From Karstenula rhodostoma CBS 690.94 (taxonomy: Eukaryota > Ascomycota > Dothideomycetes > Pleosporales > Didymosphaeriaceae): a DNA stretch of 64,000 nt. The notes beneath the pieces are model-generated. The model was not told the DNA's origin. It searched no databases and worked only from the letters and a program-made list of their open reading frames with translations. Each line of letters begins with the position of its first letter. Position 1 is the stretch's first letter. The position numbers and the translations under genes were made by a program. The stretch spans positions 816,198 to 880,197 of the forward strand of contig MU001500.1 of NCBI GenBank assembly GCA_010093485.1. Reading direction: 5' to 3'. Below are positions 56,536 to 64,000 of the stretch, in pieces.

Positions 56536-58620
56536 ATTCGAAACATCTTTACAATACGTCGACAGTGAAGCGACGTTTCGGCAGCGGATGATGCGATATT
56601 GAACAATCCTCAGTACCCACCGCATCAAAAGAGATCTCTTCTCCTTGTCTTGTTTCGGGCGGCTCTTAACGAATTTCGATATTTTGGAGGGAGTCTGCAT
56701 GACCTGTCAGGGATGCATGGGATGGTGTGTTAGCATTCTTTAGCTCTGTCTCGACTGCATTTTCAACGGGCGGTGGCTGTATGTTTCTTCACGGTGTTTA
56801 CGGAATCGGCAGTAAACGACTTTCACAATCGAGACTCCCCCAGGCGACACGACAGCTTACTCTCGTGGTCTACATGGAAAAATTGAGGGGCGATGAGAGG
56901 ATAGAGTTACGTGGAGGTGTATGTGTAATGGTGGCTCTTGGGTCCCCAACCGTTTAACGAGGCCGAAATTTGGGTTTCAATTTCCCTTCTTCCAGGCCTA
57001 GACACATGCATGCGGTATGGCGCTTTGAAACAATTGTATTTCCTTCATCTCCTTCGCAAACATTGTTTCTGTGCTCGGTCATCAGGTCAGCTGCAAGGGC
57101 ATCACACGTTGGGTGGGGTTTGAGGAGGTCAGGAACGGTGAGCCAGCAGAGGGGGGATGGTGCAGCGTTTCTCGAGAACGGAAAGAGCCGATGAATCAGA
57201 GCATACCACTCTCATTTTCTGCTTGTTTTACTTTACTTTGGTATCACCATGTAGTTGGCCGTGCAATGCCCATCCCCTGTACACATACACACAGATGGCA
57301 CCTTTGAGCATTTGCACATTTGACTTGGCTGACCGCACAGTGAGGATAGCGCGCCTCGTATTGCATGCAGGACTAACGGTTACGAGGGGCGCGACGTGGA
57401 ACGAACAACGGCGGAGCGCCTGGTTACCTCAAGCCCCTCGTTTCCTTGCCGACCCACACTACGTGGCGCATCAGCTCCTTGTCGACCTATAGACTTGGGT
57501 GTGGATGCAGGCAGAGTATGTGAGGGGACGATTTCCGGCACCGTCATCGATGAGGCAGGAGCCTTGTGTCGGAAGGGACTTTGCACTGCACACATACATA
57601 CAAGGCATCACAAAATTGGGGCTGAGGGCGCGCATGTGGTATCTGTGTCAAACCAATAGGTAAGATGCTGCCTGTGCTCGGCTATCTGGATAAATTGGTG
57701 CGCGTGTGTTGCGCTCGGAGGAAACATGCATCGGATACGAACATGCAGACAGTTTAAAGAAGGTGCCCCGAGGCCTGCACATCAACAACAAGCCAAGGAG
57801 TTGTTTGCGTAACAAGCGCTCGAATCGATGGAAGGCATGGAAGGCCTTGGCGATATCTCGTCCTCGAGCACCGAGGCGGAAGTACGATGGCAAGGCCACG
57901 ACCGATTGGACGGTGACGGCGCCGTGGCATGCCAGCTTCGTGTGCAATACCTCGCACACGCAGTTCTTACTGCTCTGTTCTTAGGGAGGCCGGGGCAACG
58001 ACTGACTGCATCATCGGAAACAGGCAAGCGGTGGCACCTCTGTGCGGACAGCAATGTGCAGCGTGAAAGGATTTTCGGTACGTGCAAAGTGTTTGGTTTT
58101 GGTCGAGGAAGCCAATGAGACGGGCGATGGGGGGTTGATTGGGTGTCCATGACGCATGATGCGGGGACACAAAGCTCAGCAGCTGTCGGAGATAGCATGA
58201 AGCATGTGGGACGAAGACGCGGTGGAGGGGTGATGCGGCAGTCATTCGCTCCGCCATGAGCGCAAGGCTCTGGCTGGAGAGTGTGCGCAACCGACTCAGT
58301 CCTTGCATGAGAAATGGGTCATGCGCCGAGCTGAGATTGCTTGGATGCTCGCTTCTTTGGCTGTATGCAATTGTTGCGGCAAGACGTGGACAACACACAC
58401 ATGTCGGCCGGTATCCGAGGCCGCATTGGGCGGATGCCAACATCATGATTGCGATCAGGGCCGGAGATGGCGGAACCACAAAGAACGGGCAGGCATCTGG
58501 ACAGGCCCAAGGCTGAAAACGACCATGGACGCAAATGTAAACGTGGAAGGACGTTGAAACTAACATTTGGAGGATGATGCGAGATGGCCTCTAGCGGCCC
58601 ATGGTCCCAAGTAGCCATGG

Positions 58621-58656
58621 AGCCAGGTAGCCAGGTAGCCAGGTAGCCAGGTAGCC
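58621..58656. repeat. 8-bp tandem repeat (agccaggt) x4.5
   Basis: Perfect copies of agccaggt in a row. As transcript it would present repeated AGGT words, similar to splice donors. No gene is assigned here. Confidence 0.8.
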
Positions 58657-59632
58657 ATGGGCAAAACTGGGCCTTTGGTTTTTGGGAGTCGGGCGTTGGA
58701 TGACAGGCCAACGGCAGCTAAAGATGCAGGCTCGCCTGGACCGGCTAGGAAGCGTGGACGGCGGACGGTGTGGTTGCACGGCAGCAGGACGCGGTCCCGT
58801 GCAGAGAGAGCGCAACGAGAAAGCTTGGCCGTCGCTCGCAGCTCGTCGGGACACAGGACGAGGACGAGGCTTGAGACTGGGCGGCGGCGGGCTGTGCTGT
58901 GGAAGAGGTGGTTGTGTCTGTGTGTGGTCGGACGGGCCGGCCATCACACCGTTCGCAGAGGCAAGGGCAGACACATGGGACGACAACTGTTACTGCAACG
59001 GGGCTGCAATACGGCTGCTGCAACGATAATGCACCTCATCACCCGGGGTCACGCAGACGCCGAACGACTGGACCGCGCTCGCGTCGTGTCGCACGCACCG
59101 TCGTCCTGAGGCTCAGAGGCTACACAGGCTACGCAGCAACGGCGGCAGCAGGATCGACGACGGTCCTCGCACCAGCAGACCACTACTGTGTACATGCGCC
59201 TCGTTACCACCCTCGCGGCTCTGCATAGTACAGACGGACAATAAGGCAGCTCGTCCCGCCACGTTGGCCGAAGGAATGGCGGGTTGCCTGCCAGATGGCG
59301 GCGTGGTCGCTCTAAGCCGCGAGTAGATTGGCCATACGGTCCAATGTCTCGCACTGGCTAGGCCGACAGCCAGCGCTGATATACCCTCCCTGATACCGAG
59401 CACGCCCTGGCCCGCATCTCTCCCAGCAGCCCGGATACCGTGCACAGTAGACAGAGCCTTCGCCGACGGAGCCTACTTCCCCCTTCCCCTCCCTGCGCCT
59501 GCGGCGGTCCGTTTAGGGTGCAACGTTTTTCCTAGCCGCCGCCCGCCCTCGCTGGCTGCACAAGCGAGCGCAGCCCGCCGTCAGGAGCATGGCTTGCCGT
59601 GGCCCCCGCTGGCGTGCGACGGGCTGGTCGAG

Positions 59633-59698
59633 GTTGATGTTGATGTTGACGTTGATGTTGACGTTGATGTTGACGTTGATGTTGACGTTGGTGTTGAT
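59633..59698. repeat. Hexanucleotide tract (gttgat/gttgac)
   Basis: About eleven 6-bp units alternating gttgat and gttgac. A second tract of cttcgg units follows at 59706-59756. Both sit 140-260 nt upstream of the PPR start, probably in its promoter or leader. Confidence 0.8.
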
Positions 59699-59895
59699 GT
59701 CTCCACTTCGGCTTCGGCGGCCCCCTTAGCTTCGGCTTCGGCTTCGGCTTCGGCGTCCTCCTCGGCTTCGGCGTTGCCCGGCGGCTCGGAACAACACCCG
59801 GGCCGAGCTCCGAGATCCCTGGCCTGGGCATGGACACTGGAACTTTTCCCCAAGCTGCTGTAGGCAACTCGAATCAGCATACAGTCCGCGCATCC

Positions 59896-62119
59896 ATGCT
59901 GCATTGTCGCGCCTGCTTCTCGCGATGCATACGGGCACTCGACACGGCACCCCTGCAGACGCACCGTCTCCGCCGTGATGGTCTCTCCGCGCTCGTTGCG
60001 ACCCAGGAGCGGTCCGCGAGCTCTTCGACGTCCGACGCTCCCTACGTAGCAGCCCGCGCGCGGGACCGCCCAGACCTGCCCTCGAGGCGCAGGGCGTATG
60101 GAGATCCTCCGCACAGCAAAGATGCGTGGGAACGGTCGCCGGCCGCGAGTCATCTCAAGAGGCGCGAGTATCAAGCGCTGCGACGCCCCGTCGACAGAGA
60201 GGCCATGAAGAAAGAGCTTGGGAGCGGAGAGATGTGGCTGGGCAAACGCGACCCTCGGATGACCCCAGCCGAGTGGGATAGGCGGCGGAGGGAGCTGCAG
60301 CATCTCCACGATCCGCTAGAAGTCGCAGCCTTCGTGAAGCAGGAGCTCGCCAAGGGCAAGACGAAGGAGATGCAGCAGCTGGTCCGCATGGCCAGTCACT
60401 CGATGCAAGTCGTCGTCAGCTGGAACCACATCATCGACCACCTCATGAGAAGTGCGAGCGTCTCGGAAGCTTTCAAGGTGTACAACGAAGTAAGTTGGTA
60501 ACATCATTCTCCCAACAGCAGCTTACGTCTTCTAGATGAAGAAACGTGGCCAGTTTCCCGACTCTTACACCTACACTATCGTCCTTCGAGGCCTGTCGAA
60601 CAACCCAGACCAATCTGGTGTTGCGAGCAAAGCCATCGCCGTTTACCACTCCCTGTCTGCGCCGAACTCCAGGGTAAAGTCATCAATTATACACACAAAC
60701 GCTGTCCTTAGCGTATGTGCACGAGCACTCGATATGGATGCACTCTGGGGTTTTGCCGCAAAGATCCCGGAGAGCGGACCGGGCGCGGCCGATGCGAGGA
60801 CGTTTACAATCATATTGAATGCGATTCGGCAGAGCTTGCTCGTGGATGCACCGCTCGGCGAAGGAGAGAACGAACTTGCCCACCGACGAGAACGAGGGGT
60901 GGCTGAAGGCAGGCGCATGTGGGAAGATGTCGTTGGCAAGTGGAGAAATGCGGATCTCGTCATCGAGGAAGAGTTGGTGTGCGCGATGGGAAGGCTACTT
61001 CTCGTTGGAAGCAGGCCTCGCGATTGGGACGATGTGCTCTCACTTGTTGAACAGACTATGGATATACCACGGCTCGTGCCTCGACTGGGAACCATAGCGC
61101 GAGAGGCCCTACCACGGATTCGAGCGCCCAACACCCCCCCGGAATTTAAGCCTGAGAACGAAGACGATGGCTCCAAGCGCGGAAATGAGTTCCTCGCACT
61201 GACCGAGGATGGCAAGAAGTCAAGGCCCCTCACGTACGCAACGCCGTCAAACGCAACCTTGTCAATGGTCCTGGAAGCCTGCCAAAAAGTTGTAGCCCCC
61301 AAGGCTGCCGACGAATATTGGGACGTGCTGACGGATCCTGGTACTTACGCCATCGTACCCGACAACAACAATCTTCATCAGCGCTTGCGCCTTTTGCGTA
61401 CAAATCGCGCGTCAAGTGCTGTTGTTCAAATGCTGCAGGAAGAATCTTTTGCCAAGCAGTTGGTGGTCAAACCAGGGACGTTCAGGTTAGCGATGAGCAC
61501 CTGTGTGCGCGATAAAAACAACCATAACTCGCTGAAGAATGCGACCCAAATCCTCCAGCTCATGATGGAGGCTCTGCCGGACGCGGATGCAAAAACAGTC
61601 TACAAATATGCAGAGCTTGCTGTGGACTTCCCGCTTGCCAAAGGCGAGGACCTCGTGGAAGCTCTCACGTATCTCCAGCCTGTGGCTAATAGCATCAGAG
61701 TCCAGCTCAACGTAGGCACGGAGAAAACGTACGGTGGCCGGAGTTCCGCTGGCACAAAGGTGTTGTCTCCTGAGGCAAGGAATGACGCCATTGCGGCGCT
61801 ACGCAAAATCTATGCCGTGTTCGATAGGCTTATTCTGTCAAACTTGATTCCGGAAGAGCAGAAAGCCCCATTCAAAGCTGAGAGAGCAAGGATGTCTGCC
61901 TTGATCCAAAGACTCGTCTTCAAAGCTTCTGTCAAAAGTGGGCCTAGAGCGAGTGAAGGAGCTCAGAGTGAGACAGTTGACCCTGCTGAGGAGGGTAACG
62001 TAGCGCCTGCACAGAGAAGAGAGAAGCCGAAGTTTTCGAGGCCCAGTGGTAACTGGCGGACGAGCAGGGCGGCGCCTCCAGGGGAGAGGAAGCCATGGGT
62101 GTCTCCTTCCACAGACTGA
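59896..62119 (+). CDS. Mitochondrial pentatricopeptide-repeat-like protein
   Basis: Exons 59896..60489 and 60536..62119 (46-nt intron GTAAGT..TAG, phase 0) give 725 aa. The start MLHCRACFSRCIRAL is an Arg-rich amphipathic presequence, so mitochondrial import is expected. PPR-like helical pairs are visible: VVSWNHIIDHLMRSASVSEA with FKVYNEMKKRGQFPDSYTYT; HTNAVLSVCARALDMDALWG; ARTFTIILNAIRQSLL; and SNATLSMVLEACQKVV. Such proteins bind organellar RNA or the mitochondrial small ribosomal subunit; the target here is unknown. The last 110 residues are basic and low in complexity, ending KPWVSPSTD. An in-frame ATG at 59830 would add 22 residues without presequence character. Hexanucleotide tracts and a short upstream frame (59589-59729) precede the start. 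Confidence 0.88.
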
Positions 62120-62490
62120 GGGATGACATTGTCACTTATGACCTAGATCGCTCCAAGCGGGAAATATCGGCGTTCTACAAGATGAGCAGGATTTAGGACC
62201 GCTCACTGCTTCTCTGTACCATAACTTCTGCATGACTGTTGTACCATATCATAGACCTGTAACGTAGCACCTACTTCATCTTGTATAAGATACCATCGTT
62301 ACTTAGGTTTCTCGATGTCAGAGAGCATGAACACAGTGAAGTGAATGTATCCACAGAGCGTTCCATGGTTGATAGTACCGAACGAACGACTGGTCCGTGC
62401 ATCACCTCCATCCATCGCGACAGCCACACCTTACACCAGACCACTACCACCCCACAACCACTCCCACAATCTACACTCGAACCGCTCACC
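62120..62490. other. Intergenic between PPR and RTF2 genes
   Basis: 371 bp with the PPR gene's 3' end and the RTF2 promoter. The last 120 bp are C/A-rich. Nothing else is seen. Confidence 0.6.
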
Positions 62491-63469
62491 ATGGGCAACG
62501 ACGGCGGCAGCATCCCCAAACGCCGCGAGCTCGTCAAAGAAGCCGCCAAAGCCCCGACCGCCGCGCAGATCAAAGAAGCCCGCGCCGAATCCCAAGACCA
62601 CGCCTGGAACCACTGCCCGCTTTCCTCGAAACCGCTCGCCGCGCCCGTCGTCTCCGACTGCCTCGGTACGCTGTACAACAAGGACAGCATCCTCGAGTTC
62701 CTGCTCGCGGAGGAGGGCAGCGCGGAGAAGGTCGAAGGCGAGAAGGTGCTAGCTGGGCGGGTGAAGGGGCTGAAGGATGTGGTGGAGGTGAAGTTTGAGG
62801 TGGAGGGAGAAGCGGACAAGGGCGCGGGGAGGAAGGAGAAGTGGGTGTGTCCTGTGACGCGCGTGGAGATGGGGCCGGCGGCGAAGGCCGTGTATGTGGT
62901 GCCGTGCGGACATGCGTTTGCGGGGAGCGTGGTGCGCGAAGTCGAGGAGAAGGTTTGCGTGCAGGTATGTCGCCAACGTGTGGTGTTCTTCTCATTTGTT
63001 TAAATGCAGGAAAGCTAACAGGAAGCAGTGCAACGAGGCTTACGCCGAGAACGACGTTATACCCATCCTTCCCACCGTGCCCGCCGATATCGCGCGGCTG
63101 AACCTTCGCGCAAAGACGTTGAAGGAGAAGGGTCTCACCCACGCGCTGAAGAAAGCGCCCGGCAGCAAGAAGCGCAAGAAGACCGCCGACGCCTCGTCTG
63201 CCGAGGCAAAAGCCACCACCTCGGAGGAGGACAAGAAAGCAGCGGCGAAACCCGAGAAGAAGGAGCGACAAGCAGACAACGGCATCCAGAACGCCAGCAC
63301 AGCGTATCTCACGAAGAAGGTGCTAGAGGAGCAAGAAGAGCGCAACAAGAGGCGGAAACTGGGTCAGAACGACAACGTGAAGAGTTTGTTCTCAAAGGGA
63401 AACAAGAAGGCCGATCTGGCGAACAGCAAGGACTATATGACGAGGGGGTTCAGCATCGGTGGGAAGTGA
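62491..63469 (+). CDS. RTF2: Rtf2, replication termination factor 2
   Basis: Exons 62491..62964 and 63029..63469 (64-nt intron GTATGT..CAG, phase 0) give 304 aa. Rtf2 is a nuclear protein with an incomplete C2HC2-type RING that acts at stalled or terminating replication forks. The family start MGNDGGSIPKRRELVKEA is perfect. Next is WNHCPLSSKPLAAPVVSDCL with LYNKDSILEFLL, then the RING-like WVCPVTRVEMGP, VPCGHAFAGSVV, and, across the intron, CVQCNEAYAENDVIPILPT. The C-terminal half is Lys/Ala-rich and disordered (GSKKRKKTADASSAEAKATT), ending DYMTRGFSIGGK. A charged insert of about 30 residues between the two zinc parts (GLKDVVEVKFEVEGEADKG) is common in fungi. Confidence 0.97.
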
Positions 63470-64000
63470 AGCACTTGATGCATGACCTGCAAAGTTACGC
63501 AGGGCACCGAGAAGGTCTCGGGAGGGCATGGCGTTTTATGATGGCATCACGGAAGGCGTTCACTTGCAGACACGGTACGGTCTCTTCAACTTGTTCTATC
63601 TTTTGGTGTCGCTGACGGGTCGGAGATACCACATTGTCTTATGTTCGAGTCGGACCGCGCCGTAGAATCTAACCGACCCTCTTTATGACTTTGACTTATA
63701 CCCAAGTCAGCGTCGATATCTTTACAAGCCCAGCGGCATGTTATCAACTGACATGCTATACTTGGGGTCCAAATGGTGAGTACCCTTGAGGATCTGGTTC
63801 ACATGTCCTGGCGTATCTCAATTGCAATAAGCAAACAAAACGCCCAAGCTTGATTCTCACTTGGCTCGCAACCTTGCGCTTTAGAGACTGGGCGTGGAAC
63901 TACATATGCCTGCCGAGATACAAGAGCACATCGGTTTCCCCGATCATTCTGTATAGCTTCGAGCGGGTGGCTTCGGCTGCCCGTCCTGTTCAGACATGGG
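63470..64000. other. 3' flank of RTF2 to the window edge
   Basis: 531 bp without a supported gene. The edge may cut into the next locus. Confidence 0.55.

Larger units (their letters stand above)
56536..59895. other. Intergenic 3.4 kb with tandem repeats, no gene seen
   Basis: 3' flank of the Con7-like gene, then a GC-rich stretch up to the PPR gene. It includes an 8-bp tandem at 58621 and hexanucleotide tracts at 59633-59756. Frames on both strands are GC-driven and lack domain support. Confidence 0.55.

Noticed and set aside
58621..58656. CRISPR-like short repeats
   Set aside because: The 8-bp units have no spacers and the genome is eukaryotic; this is a plain tandem repeat.
59581..60309. 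242-codon minus-strand frame with Ser-Thr and Ala-Glu dipeptide runs
   Set aside because: The runs are translations of hexanucleotide repeats, and the rest is the shadow of the PPR gene's first exon.

Overview
The window looks like nuclear DNA of a filamentous ascomycete (Pezizomycotina, most likely Dothideomycetes). The reasons are short GT-AG introns (about 45-120 nt, a few longer), mono-cistronic genes on both strands, and fungal-only families: a kapC-type bZIP, a Con7-type C2H2 factor, a Zn2Cys6 regulator, an ERG25 sterol oxidase, and a fungal Ufd1/AZUL protein. No bacterial, viral or intact transposon gene was recognised. Gene models below were built by joining reading frames across plausible splice sites by eye. 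The class-level placement is inference.

Layout. 1-3 kb: 3' part of a secreted trypsin-like protease, then a BTB/POZ protein. 3-5.8 kb: gene-poor stretch with a doubtful gene remnant and a tRNA-like element with Pol III signals. 5.8-13 kb, all minus strand: a conserved short disordered protein, a Golgi pH regulator (GPHR), a universal stress protein and the ribosome-associated J protein Zuo1. 13-22 kb, all plus strand: an Imh1-like GRIP golgin, an SRPK kinase and a small single-pass membrane protein. 23-32 kb: a kapC-like bZIP factor (-), pterin-4a-carbinolamine dehydratase (+), Yip1 (-), and an F-box protein (-) with unexplained Cys-rich exons behind it. 32-41 kb: a Ufd1-domain/zinc-finger/AZUL protein (+), Paf1 (-), Erg25 (-) and Arp8 (-). 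42.7-46.6 kb: a divergent pair, an amidase-signature enzyme (-) and a Zn2Cys6 transcription factor (+). 46.6-55 kb: 8.4 kb with no gene I can support. 55-56.5 kb: Con7-like factor. 56.5-59.9 kb: gene-poor, with short tandem repeats. 59.9-63.5 kb: a mitochondrial PPR-like protein and Rtf2.

Most genes are housekeeping (secretory pathway, chromatin and transcription elongation, translation folding, sterol synthesis). The one pair whose arrangement suggests a joint function is amidase plus Zn2Cys6 factor: they share a 631-bp promoter holding three evenly spaced CGG triplets. I did not find a clearly new multi-gene system. The items most worth a second look are the tRNA-like element at 5 kb, the Cys-rich exons behind the F-box gene, the amidase/regulator pair and the large gene-free island.
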